Assembly (NCBI RefSeq): GCF_900111025.1
Contig: NZ_FOFN01000001.1
Coordinates: 682,001-746,000 of the forward strand
Source of the DNA: Hyunsoonleella jejuensis
GTDB taxonomy: Bacteria; Bacteroidota; Bacteroidia; Flavobacteriales; Flavobacteriaceae
Length of the DNA stretch: 64,000 nucleotides
Direction of reading: 5' to 3'
Within the stretch, counting starts at the first letter, position 1. Each line of letters begins with the position of its first letter. The translations under genes were made by a program, and so were the position numbers. The notes beneath the pieces are model-generated. The model was not told the origin of the DNA and did no database searches. It saw nothing but the letters and a program-made list of their open reading frames with translations. Shown here in pieces: positions 26,223 through 34,393 of this stretch.

Positions 26223-27965
26223 TTATTTAGCTTCGGTGAAAAATATTTCAAGTCGTAATTTTTTGGTGTCATCATTACTATTACTACCATGTAAAACTGT
26301 ACCTCTTGGTGTAATTACGGCAGTAGCTGGAACACCAGTAACTTCACTATCACTATCAATAATACTGGAGTTTAGATTGATGTTAACGTTGTTAGTTACA
26401 ACTAATCCTAGCTTTGTGTTATCAAGATCTCTTGCCAAAATATTGTTTAATAAATCTGTAACCTTAAGTTTATATTTTGCGTTTCCTTGTTCATCAACTA
26501 TTCTTGTTCCTAAACTAAATCTTCTGGACATTAAAGGATTTGAGGCTTCTGCAGTAAGATCTGAATTATAGTCTAAAATAGGGCTGTTGTTCTCTAAATT
26601 ATATATATATAGCCTATCGTATGCGTGATACTCATCTCCATTAGGGTCTTCGGTATTTTCAATAGTTTCATCTTCATTGATTACCAAATGAGCTTCATTG
26701 ATGAGGCGTTTCAATTGAAATTGTTCGTTTATTTCAATAAAATTACCATTTTCATCAGTTTTTCTGAAGGTCTTCTTAAAACATTCTAAGGCATCATCAT
26801 CAACTTGCCCGTCGCCATCACAATCTACTAAGCCACTAAAAAGCTCGATAATGGCCATGGATCCCTCTGTTCCTTTCAAATAGAGTTTTTCATCTCCATT
26901 AGAAGTATCAGGAGTTGTAGGTAGGATATTTGTATTATAATTATTAATAAACGTATTGACTCTATTCCCGTTAAAATTCAGCACATAGCTTCCGGTTTCT
27001 CGATCGGTGTCATCGTCATCATCGTCATCGCTAGAATAATTTATTGTAATTATTGCACCACTGTCAGCTAAATTTAATAAAACCATGCTTCCTTCATTAT
27101 TTATGGCATCGGTTTTAATATATAAGCCTCTAAAATGATTGAAAAAATTGTTTGCATTACTTAAAGCTGGTAGGCCTGCTTGATCTAATATAAGAGATTT
27201 CCAACGTGCTTTACTTGTGTCTGAAGTCGCTAGATTAAGTTCTAGGGCAGGTGGCAAATATGAGGTTACTTCATCTGTTCCTGTTCCGTTTTTTATCTCT
27301 CTTGGAGCTGAACTCACAGTAAAGATACTGTCACAAAATAATTGACCTATATGATCCTCAAAATTAATTACAGTATTTTCTGTTTGGGCAAAATTATCAG
27401 TAGAATTGATTTGTCCATCTGCTTTCGAATAGTAATTTTGAGAATTACTTTCAGGGTCATTAGGATTGAAATTCCTAAGGAAATAGTTATTCTCGTAAAC
27501 AGTAATTTTTATAGGTTTGATATTTGCAGGATCATTGTTTTCAACATATAGAGAATCTAACTTATATGTTGGTTTTCCATCTGTATCAACACTAGTTTGT
27601 GTGCTAAAATACGGTATGGTTAAGGTAACAGACTCAATAACAGGATTTACCCCAAACATTTCAGATGTATTTGTGGCAAAACTAGAAGGTATCACTTGCG
27701 TAACAATGCTACCAGTTGTTTCTCCATATGTAGGGTCGTTGAAGAATCCTAATAAATTAGAGGTTAAACCGTTTATTTGTTGACCGCTTAAATTTCTATT
27801 GTAAGTTTTAATAGGGTATTCAATTTGTTCAGCATTAAAATTGAAATTGTCTTCGCTTAGAACATCACTTTCAATAGAATTGTATTCGGTGTCACAACTA
27901 ACTGATACAAAAAAAATAAATAAGATTGCAAAACTGCAATTTAGGGCTTTAATTGTCTTCTTCAT
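26223..27965 (-). CDS. DUF4270 family lipoprotein
   Basis: The 580-residue lipoprotein has Cys at residue 25 (VSVSCDTEYN). The pattern with ...VLSEDNFNF, the SVTLTIPYFS strand block and NSIESD openings matches the DUF4270 family found between glgA-like and glmS genes in Flavobacteriia. An Asp run (SSDDDDDDDTDRE, about residue 310) may bind calcium. It lies 18 bases downstream of the GT5-domain gene, probably in one operon. Function is unknown; an envelope or adhesion role is inferred from surface-type features only. Confidence 0.85.
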   Translation of the reverse strand: MKKTIKALNCSFAILFIFFVSVSCDTEYNSIESDVLSEDNFNFNAEQIEYPIKTYNRNLSGQQINGLTSNLLGFFNDPTYGETTGSIVTQVIPSSFATNTSEMFGVNPVIESVTLTIPYFSTQTSVDTDGKPTYKLDSLYVENNDPANIKPIKITVYENNYFLRNFNPNDPESNSQNYYSKADGQINSTDNFAQTENTVINFEDHIGQLFCDSIFTVSSAPREIKNGTGTDEVTSYLPPALELNLATSDTSKARWKSLILDQAGLPALSNANNFFNHFRGLYIKTDAINNEGSMVLLNLADSGAIITINYSSDDDDDDDTDRETGSYVLNFNGNRVNTFINNYNTNILPTTPDTSNGDEKLYLKGTEGSMAIIELFSGLVDCDGDGQVDDDALECFKKTFRKTDENGNFIEINEQFQLKRLINEAHLVINEDETIENTEDPNGDEYHAYDRLYIYNLENNSPILDYNSDLTAEASNPLMSRRFSLGTRIVDEQGNAKYKLKVTDLLNNILARDLDNTKLGLVVTNNVNINLNSSIIDSDSEVTGVPATAVITPRGTVLHGSNSNDDTKKLRLEIFFTEAK

Positions 27966-27983
27966 AAATCTTTAACGATGGTG

Positions 27984-28793
27984 TTATCCTAGAACTTCAG
28001 TGTTAAAAAACTGAGTGTAGGCTTCTCCAAATTCGTCTCTGCTTTTATATTCCATTACAGGTTTTTCGGAATTTTTGATGTACGTTTCTAAATTTTCAGG
28101 TAAAACTTCAGAACCTATAATTAAAGCATCAGAATAATCTACAGCAACTTGCATTAAGTTATTATATGTAGGCTCTTCTAACGGCTTTATGGCTTCTTCG
28201 TTTATGTTGTCAAATTTAATCTTATTGACCATATCTTTGTTTAACGTATTGTTAAAACTTTGATTGTACACCGAAGTAACTATTTTACTTTCATTAAAAA
28301 GAGGCTCATCTTTGTAATATTCTCTTAAATATAGAGGCAATAAAGATGCCAACCAACCATGAACATGTATGATGTCTGGAGCCCAATTTAATTTTTTAAC
28401 CGTTTCAATTACACCTTTTGCAAAGAAAATAGCACGTTCATCATTATCTGAAAACAATTCTCCGTTTTCATCAGTTAATGTCGCTTTTCTTTTAAAATAT
28501 TCATCATTATCAATGAAGTACACTTGAATTCGCTCTTTAGGTATAGAAGCTACTTTAATAATTAGGGGCATATCTAAATCATTAATTACCAGGTTAATAC
28601 CTGACAACCTAATAACTTCATGTAGTTGGTGTCTTCTTTCATTAATATTTCCATAACGTGGCATAAAAATTCGGATTTGCCCACCTTGTTGATTAACCAT
28701 TCTTGGTGCCTCGAATGACATTGAAGAAATTTCAGTTTCTGGTAAATAAGGCACTACTTCAGATGATACATACAATATCCTCTTATCTTTCAT
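27984..28793 (-). CDS. Glycogen/starch synthase GT5-like single-domain protein
   Basis: The 269-residue protein resembles only the N-terminal GT5 domain of glycogen synthase (RILYVSSEVVPYLPETEISS, then IIHVHGWLASLLPLYLREYY). The usual first motif KxGGL is replaced by ETEISSMSF, and the C-terminal Rossmann domain that binds ADP-glucose is absent. It is thus half the usual length (about 470-480) and may not be a glycogen synthase at all. No frameshifted second half follows: the next gene is the DUF4270 lipoprotein. The same single-domain form next to panC is found across Flavobacteriia, so it is a conserved gene, not a fragment. Confidence 0.82.
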   Translation of the reverse strand: MKDKRILYVSSEVVPYLPETEISSMSFEAPRMVNQQGGQIRIFMPRYGNINERRHQLHEVIRLSGINLVINDLDMPLIIKVASIPKERIQVYFIDNDEYFKRKATLTDENGELFSDNDERAIFFAKGVIETVKKLNWAPDIIHVHGWLASLLPLYLREYYKDEPLFNESKIVTSVYNQSFNNTLNKDMVNKIKFDNINEEAIKPLEEPTYNNLMQVAVDYSDALIIGSEVLPENLETYIKNSEKPVMEYKSRDEFGEAYTQFFNTEVLG

Positions 28794-28831
28794 ATATGGT
28801 TTGCTTTTGAAGATTCAAAAATAAAAACACG

Positions 28832-28839
28832 CAAAAGTA
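28832..28839 (-). promoter_or_regulatory. -7 box for GT5-domain gene
   Basis: On the minus strand TACTTTTG is a perfect TAnnTTTG box, 38 bases upstream of the gene's ATG, in the divergent promoter region shared with panC. Confidence 0.45.
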
Positions 28840-28870
28840 CAAAAATTTATGCAAATTCCCCGTAAAATCA

Positions 28871-28878
28871 TAAGTTTG
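28871..28878 (+). promoter_or_regulatory. panC -7 promoter box
   Basis: TAAGTTTG is a perfect TAnnTTTG box, 24 bases upstream of the panC GTG start. Confidence 0.45.
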
Positions 28879-28902
28879 CACCCGGTAATTTTTTATTGAA
28901 CT

Positions 28903-29754
28903 GTGAAAATTTATACTGAAAAACATAAGATAATAAATGCGGTTGAAGCATTAAAATTGAAAAATCTATCGGCAGGAATGGTACCAACTATGGGTGCGCT
29001 CCATCAAGGCCATTTGCAATTGGTAATTAGAGCTCTTAAAGAAAACGATGTTGCGGTAGTTAGTATTTTCGTGAACCCTACACAGTTTGATAACAAAACC
29101 GATTTAGAAAAGTACCCCAGAACGCTTGAAAGCGATGTTAAGTTATTGGAAACTGTTAGTGAAACAGATATAATAGTATATGCGCCTACAGTTGAAGACA
29201 TATATGACGGTAACACAGTTTCTGAAACATTTGATTTTGATGGTTTAGAGTACGAAATGGAAGGGAAATTCCGCTATGGCCATTTTGATGGTGTAGGTAC
29301 TATTGTAAAACGTTTCTTCGAAATCGTAGCACCTAATAAAGCTTATTTTGGAGAAAAAGATTTTCAGCAACTACAAATTATCAAAAAGCTTGTTGAAAAG
29401 TACCGTATTCCAGTAAAAATTGTTGGGTGTGAAATTCATCGTGAAGCCAATGGTTTAGCTATGAGTTCTCGCAATACACGCTTAGAATCAAAATATAAAA
29501 ATGCGGCACCTTTTATTTATAAAACGCTAAAAACTGCCAAAACAAAATTTGGCACAAAAAGTGCTAATAAAGTTACGGAATGGGTTGAGAACCAGTTTAA
29601 AAACCATGATTTACTTAAGTTGGAGTATTTTATAATTGCTGATACTAAAACCTTAAAACCAGTAAAACGAAAATCAAACAAAAAAACGTATCGTGCATTT
29701 ATTGCGGTTTACGCTGGCGAAATTAGACTTATTGATAATATCGCATTAAATTAA
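28903..29754 (+). CDS. panC: Pantoate-beta-alanine ligase
   Basis: Last step of pantothenate synthesis. The 283-residue protein has the nucleotidyltransferase motif [15 protein letters not shown] (about 27-41), FVNPTQF, the [13 protein letters not shown] block and the MSSRNTRL loop. All are needed for ATP and pantoate binding. The start is GTG at 28903, supported by the -7 box at 28871 and lack of other starts. panD follows 13 bases later, so pantoate ligase and the beta-alanine source are expressed together. Confidence 0.95.
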   Translation: MKIYTEKHKIINAVEALKLKNLSAGMVPTMGALHQGHLQLVIRALKENDVAVVSIFVNPTQFDNKTDLEKYPRTLESDVKLLETVSETDIIVYAPTVEDIYDGNTVSETFDFDGLEYEMEGKFRYGHFDGVGTIVKRFFEIVAPNKAYFGEKDFQQLQIIKKLVEKYRIPVKIVGCEIHREANGLAMSSRNTRLESKYKNAAPFIYKTLKTAKTKFGTKSANKVTEWVENQFKNHDLLKLEYFIIADTKTLKPVKRKSNKKTYRAFIAVYAGEIRLIDNIALN

Positions 29755-29755
29755 T

Positions 29756-29763
29756 TACCTTTG
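29756..29763 (+). promoter_or_regulatory. Possible internal panD promoter
   Basis: TACCTTTG is a perfect TAnnTTTG box only four bases before the panD ATG. If used, the transcript would be leaderless or nearly so. uvrC has a similar layout (TACCTTTA at 47054). Confidence 0.3.
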
Positions 29764-29767
29764 CCAC

Positions 29768-30118
29768 ATGCAAATTCAAGTTGTAAAATCTAAAATTCAT
29801 AGAGTAAAGTGCACTGGTGCAGAACTCAACTATATTGGTAGTATCACTATTGATGAAGATTTAATGGATGCTGCAAATATTATACAAGGCGAAAAGGTTC
29901 AAATTGTAAATAACGACAATGGCGAACGCTTGGAAACCTACTGTATTCCTGGACCACGAAATAGCGGTGAAATCACACTAAACGGTGCAGCTGCTAGAAA
30001 AGTTTCGGTAGGCGATACATTAATTTTAATTACTTATGCGTTCATGGATATTGAAGAGGCAAAAGTATTTAAGCCATCTTTAGTCTTCCCTGATGAAGCT
30101 ACAAACTTGTTAAAATAA
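29768..30118 (+). CDS. panD: Aspartate 1-decarboxylase
   Basis: Makes beta-alanine from aspartate for pantothenate. The 116-residue proenzyme carries the self-cleavage site YIGSIT: cleavage between G24 and S25 gives the pyruvoyl group. K9 and the NGAAAR segment (about 73-78) are also present. Length is normal. It lies between panC and a membrane protein gene, with tight spacing on both sides. Confidence 0.96.
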   Translation: MQIQVVKSKIHRVKCTGAELNYIGSITIDEDLMDAANIIQGEKVQIVNNDNGERLETYCIPGPRNSGEITLNGAAARKVSVGDTLILITYAFMDIEEAKVFKPSLVFPDEATNLLK

Positions 30119-30122
30119 GAGG

Positions 30123-31085
30123 TTGAATCCTAAAATAAAGAGAATATTAACTATTGCACTCCCACTAATATTGGGAGTGCTTTTAGTTTGGTATTCTTTG
30201 TCGCAAATTTCCATAGAGGAACTTTTAAAGTATTTTAAAAAGGCAGACTACACCTATGTGCTGTTAGGCATGTTCTTTGGTTTGTTGAGTCATTTATCTC
30301 GGGCATATCGTTGGCAATTTCAATTGGAGCCTATGGGGTACAGCATTAAATTAGGTAATAGTATAATGGCTGTTTTTGCCACCTATTTAATAAATTATAC
30401 GATTCCAAGAGCAGGAGAAGTTGCGAGAGCTTCCATTCTAACCAACTATGAGGGAGTGCCTTTTGAAAAAGGCTTTGGTACTATTGTGGCGGAGCGTATT
30501 GCAGACATGATTGTAATGTTGGGAATAATTGCTGTTACACTTTTTCTTCAGTTTGATTTTATTTACGGATTTTTAATTGAAAAATTTAATCCTATAAAAA
30601 TAACTGGAGCGTTTGTGGTATTTTTAATTTTAATTGTGTTCTTCTTTAGGTTTATTAAAAAAAGCAATTCAAAAGTGGCCTTAAAAATCAAGAACTTTGT
30701 TAGTGGTTTGGTAGAGGGCGCTTTAAGTATTTTTAAAATGAAAAAGAAATGGGCGTTCATTTTTCATACGCTATTTATTTGGACGATGTATGTACTGATG
30801 TTTTATATAACGTCTTTTTCTTTAGAAGAAATGCATAATATACCTTTTGCCGCTATTTTAATAGGCTTTATTGCAGCTAGCTTTAGTATAGCTGCTACTA
30901 ATGGAGGTATTGGGTCTTATCCTGAAGCTATCGTTTTGGTATTTACAACGTTATTTTTCATTCCAGAAGACCCAAGTCGCGCTTTCGGATGGATAATTTG
31001 GTCTTCCCAAACTTTGTTGATTATGATTTTTGGTGGGTTGTCACTTATGTACCTGCCAATTTTCAACAGAAAGAAATCTTCTTAA
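30123..31085 (+). CDS. Lysylphosphatidylglycerol synthase TM-region/YbhN-like membrane protein
   Basis: The 320-residue polytopic protein has about seven hydrophobic helices. It carries the conserved YLINYTIPRAGEVARASILTNYEGVPFEKGFGTIVAERI region typical of the flippase-like domain family (split here: YLINYTIPRAGEVAR and FEKGFGTIVAERI). NGGIGSYPEAI near residue 260 is the second family block. It lacks the catalytic lysyl-transfer domain of MprF. The start is TTG at 30123, four bases after panD. The lipid substrate is unknown. Confidence 0.88.
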   Translation: MNPKIKRILTIALPLILGVLLVWYSLSQISIEELLKYFKKADYTYVLLGMFFGLLSHLSRAYRWQFQLEPMGYSIKLGNSIMAVFATYLINYTIPRAGEVARASILTNYEGVPFEKGFGTIVAERIADMIVMLGIIAVTLFLQFDFIYGFLIEKFNPIKITGAFVVFLILIVFFFRFIKKSNSKVALKIKNFVSGLVEGALSIFKMKKKWAFIFHTLFIWTMYVLMFYITSFSLEEMHNIPFAAILIGFIAASFSIAATNGGIGSYPEAIVLVFTTLFFIPEDPSRAFGWIIWSSQTLLIMIFGGLSLMYLPIFNRKKSS

Positions 31086-31158
31086 GCAATGCAGCTTAAC
31101 TTTCAATCTCTAGCTTAATTTATTACCTTGCCACTGTAAATTCTCAAATCATTTTAAA

Positions 31159-32310
31159 ATGAAAAAGATTATCAATTTCCTGTTGATATTATTTTTAGTC
31201 TCTCATAGCATCACTGCACAGGTAAAATATGAAAATTTCAAATCCACCAAACTTGGGGAAGAACGCCAAATAAAAATTCAATTACCTAGAGGCTACAATT
31301 CAAATGAAGATAAAAGCTATCCAGTTTTTGTGGTTTTGGATGGAGATTACTTGTTTGAAGCCGTTGCGGGAAATGTTGATTATTATTCCTATTGGGAAGA
31401 TATGCCAGAAGCCATTGTAGTTGGGGTTAACCAAGCTGAAACGCAATATGATGATTGCTTATATTCTGAGCAAAACTCGTTACCAGTTGAAACTGGTGCT
31501 AGTTTTTTTGAATTTATTGGGATGGAACTACTGCCTTACATAGAAACTAATTTTAGAACTGTAAATTTTAGGGTAGCTGTTGGGCATGGTAATACTGCAA
31601 ATTTTATTAATTACTATTTGTTGAAATCGAGGCCGTTATTTCAAGGTTACATCGTGGCTAGTCCAGAATTTGCGCCTCAAATGCTAGATTATATCCCTGA
31701 AAGTCTAACCAAAATAGAGTCTAAAATATTTTACTATTTAGCGAACTCTGCAGCAGACACTAAATCTATTAAACAAATGACGGAAGCATTGCATACCGAT
31801 TTGTCAGCCATAGAGAACGAAAACCTATCATATAGTTTTAATAGTTTTGAAAATTCAACGCATTATTCATCTCCTGCCCACGCTATTCCTAATGCGCTTC
31901 AAAATATATTTAAAGTCTTTCAACCTATAAGCAAAAAGGAATACAATGATGAAATTCTGGAATTAGAGATTTCACCTGTGGTATATTTAGAGGAAAAATA
32001 CCAGGCCATAAAGGATTTATTTGGTATTGAAAAGCAAATTCTCATTAATGATTTTAGAGCTATTGCGGCAGCCATAGAGAAAAATGAATTGTTTGAATAT
32101 TACGAATCTTTAGGAAAACTTGCTCGAAAAGAGTACCCTAAAACATTACTGGGAAACTACTATTTAGCTAGGTTTTATGAAGAAATGGGAGAGCCTAAAA
32201 AAGCAATGAAAACCTATCAATCTGCTTACACTTTAGATGAAATTGCTGGTATTACAAAAGATAAAGTATTAGAGTTGGCAGATGCAATAAAACAGGACTT
32301 TGGGTATTAG
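31159..32310 (+). CDS. Esterase-fold protein lacking catalytic serine
   Basis: The 383-residue exported protein has a signal peptide (1-20, SITAQ). An alpha/beta-hydrolase (esterase D-like) domain covers about 22-250: YPVFVVLDGDYLFEAVAG, then the elbow VAVGHGNTANFINYY, then a late His in HYSSPAHAIP. The nucleophile elbow reads G142-H143-G144-N145, where active members have GHSxG, so the serine is replaced by glycine. The C-terminal part (about 300-383) is helical and TPR-like. It is probably not an esterase and may be a binding protein. Co-directional with radA, which starts three bases after it. Confidence 0.82.
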   Translation: MKKIINFLLILFLVSHSITAQVKYENFKSTKLGEERQIKIQLPRGYNSNEDKSYPVFVVLDGDYLFEAVAGNVDYYSYWEDMPEAIVVGVNQAETQYDDCLYSEQNSLPVETGASFFEFIGMELLPYIETNFRTVNFRVAVGHGNTANFINYYLLKSRPLFQGYIVASPEFAPQMLDYIPESLTKIESKIFYYLANSAADTKSIKQMTEALHTDLSAIENENLSYSFNSFENSTHYSSPAHAIPNALQNIFKVFQPISKKEYNDEILELEISPVVYLEEKYQAIKDLFGIEKQILINDFRAIAAAIEKNELFEYYESLGKLARKEYPKTLLGNYYLARFYEEMGEPKKAMKTYQSAYTLDEIAGITKDKVLELADAIKQDFGY

Positions 32311-32313
32311 CTT

Positions 32314-33672
32314 ATGGCGAAAGTAAAAACAACCTTTTTTTGTCAAAATTGTGGCACGCAGTACGCCAAATGGCAGGGGCAGTGTAATGCTTGTAAAGAG
32401 TGGAATACCATTACGGAAGAAGTGTTGCAAAAACCAGAGAAGAGTGATTGGAAGCTGTCTTCCAAATCAACAAAACGTGTTTCGAAGCCTCTTAAAATAA
32501 AGGACATTGATCTTTCGGAAGAAGCAAGGCTTAACACTTTAGACCATGAGTTTAATCGGGTTTTAGGTGGTGGTATAGTTCCTGGATCATTAACGCTTTT
32601 AGGTGGCGAGCCTGGAATTGGAAAAAGCACATTATTGCTTCAAATTTCATTAAGACTACCTTATAAAGTTCTTTATGTTTCAGGTGAGGAAAGCCAGAAA
32701 CAAATAAAAATGCGTGCAGAACGCATTAATCCAGAACATAATAACTGTTACATTCTCACTGAGACAAAAACTCAAAACATTTTTAAGCAAATTGAAGCCA
32801 TAGAACCAGATATCGTCATTGTCGACTCTATTCAAACGTTACACAGTGATTATATTGAATCTTCTTCTGGAAGTATTTCGCAAATAAAAGAATGCACCAC
32901 TGAACTTATAAAGTTTGCGAAAGAATCGTCTACCCCAGTAATCCTTATTGGGCATATCACCAAAGACGGTAATATCGCAGGCCCAAAAATTTTAGAGCAT
33001 ATGGTAGATACGGTGTTGCAGTTTGAAGGAGATCGCAACTATGTGTTTAGAATATTAAGAGCCCATAAAAATCGTTTTGGTTCTACAAACGAATTGGGCA
33101 TATACGAAATGCAAGGCTCTGGCTTAAGAGAAGTATCGAATCCTTCAGAAATATTAATTTCCAAGAAGGACGAAGAACTATCTGGAAATGCTGTTGCAGC
33201 AACTTTAGAGGGTATGCGCCCATTAATGATTGAAGTACAAGCGCTAGTAAGTACCGCAGTTTACGGGACTCCCCAACGTAGCGCTACAGGTTTTAATGCA
33301 AAACGCTTAAATATGCTTTTAGCTGTATTGGAGAAAAGAGCAGGATTTCGTTTAGGTGCGAAAGATGTGTTTTTAAACATTACAGGAGGTATTACCGTTG
33401 ATGATCCTGCTATTGATTTAGCAGTAGTTGCGGCAATTTTGTCTTCAAATGAAGATGAGGCATTGCAACAAGATTTCTGTTTTGCGGCTGAGGTTGGACT
33501 TTCTGGTGAAATTCGTCCAGTACAAAGGGTTGAGCAACGTATTTTGGAAGCGGAAAAATTAGGATTTTCAACTATTTTTGTGTCTAAATACAATAAGATT
33601 TCCTTGAAGAATACTGCCATTAAAATTCAATTAATTTCTAAAGTTGAAGATTTAGTTGACCTGATAGTTTAA
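32314..33672 (+). CDS. radA: DNA repair protein RadA
   Basis: Branch-migration helicase of recombination. The 452-residue protein has an N-terminal four-cysteine zinc finger (C10, C13, C24, C27), a RecA-like core with P-loop GGEPGIGKST (about 97-106), the RadA-specific KNRFG motif (in HKNRFGSTNELG) and a C-terminal Lon-protease-like domain (about 280-452). All parts are intact. It starts three bases after the esterase-fold gene. Confidence 0.96.
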   Translation: MAKVKTTFFCQNCGTQYAKWQGQCNACKEWNTITEEVLQKPEKSDWKLSSKSTKRVSKPLKIKDIDLSEEARLNTLDHEFNRVLGGGIVPGSLTLLGGEPGIGKSTLLLQISLRLPYKVLYVSGEESQKQIKMRAERINPEHNNCYILTETKTQNIFKQIEAIEPDIVIVDSIQTLHSDYIESSSGSISQIKECTTELIKFAKESSTPVILIGHITKDGNIAGPKILEHMVDTVLQFEGDRNYVFRILRAHKNRFGSTNELGIYEMQGSGLREVSNPSEILISKKDEELSGNAVAATLEGMRPLMIEVQALVSTAVYGTPQRSATGFNAKRLNMLLAVLEKRAGFRLGAKDVFLNITGGITVDDPAIDLAVVAAILSSNEDEALQQDFCFAAEVGLSGEIRPVQRVEQRILEAEKLGFSTIFVSKYNKISLKNTAIKIQLISKVEDLVDLIV

Positions 33673-33992
33673 TGTAGTTGTGAGCTGTGTAATTTTAGAA
33701 ATTTTCATTATTCCCATTAGTGTTTTGTTTTATAGGCGTCATTTCATCGAAAAAATATTACACTTTATCTGATTTTTAATTGGTTTTATCGATTATTTAC
33801 TCTAGATTTGTTGTATTATTGGCATAGTTATGCCTTATTGTGAAATAATTAAATAATCTTCCCTCAAGCTATTGTTTCACAAATTAATCCGTTGTTTTCA
33901 ATTGTATCATAAGCTTAGGCTTATCTGTTTAGTACGTATTAACATATAGTATAAGTGTTTAAATTAAATCGATTTCCCCAAATCCATTTATA
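33673..33992. other. Gene-free AT-rich spacer
   Basis: A 320-base spacer between radA and the small exported gene with no plausible coding frame. It holds two small hairpins, GGCATA-GT-TATGCC (33821-33834) and ATAAGC-TTAG-GCTTAT (33909-33924), not followed by T runs. It presumably carries the promoter of the downstream gene, but no perfect TAnnTTTG box was picked out. Confidence 0.5.
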
Positions 33993-34205
33993 ATGAAAAT
34001 AAAACTACTATTCAGTTTTTTATTGCTGCTTTTCTTTGTTTTATCAGGAAATTCAAACACATGCTTGATAACCAACACCAATGTGAATTTCAACTGTAAA
34101 AAAAAGGATACAGGTAAAGATGGCATACTTGAAATTATTGATTTGGGTGATGATAGTAATGTATTTATGACAGCGAATACAAGCGTTGTAAACCATAAGG
34201 CATAA
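33993..34205 (+). CDS. Small exported protein, paralogous leader
   Basis: The 70-residue product has a hydrophobic signal (residues 4-18) followed by a Thr/Asn/Asp-rich mature part of about 50 residues. The 25 bases before the ATG and the first 15 codons closely match those of the 1411-residue gene at 34394: a CCAAATC word, then MKIKLLFS against MKLKLLFS. This suggests a local duplication that kept only the leader and signal sequence. The rest shows no recognisable domain. It could be a remnant rather than a working gene. Confidence 0.55.
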   Translation: MKIKLLFSFLLLLFFVLSGNSNTCLITNTNVNFNCKKKDTGKDGILEIIDLGDDSNVFMTANTSVVNHKA

Positions 34206-34393
34206 TGAAGGAGAATGATGTCAGCAGATGTTGATTTAGAATAGTTAATATGAATAAGAGCATAGAATTTGATGTAATACTAATGCATTTCATCGATAAA
34301 AGGGTAGTTAGTAGATTTTTTTCATATTTGAACGAAAAAAATATATAACTGCCTGATAATAAAGTAATTTTGATTTACCCAAATCTATTAATT

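Noticed and set aside
27984-28793. GT5-domain gene as a pseudogene of glycogen synthase
   Set aside because: The frame is intact, has its own promoter box and tight operon spacing, and this single-domain form recurs beside panC in related bacteria.
33821-33924. Hairpins in the radA-downstream spacer as terminators or an RNA gene
   Set aside because: Short stems without T runs and without conserved flanking boxes; too weak to claim.
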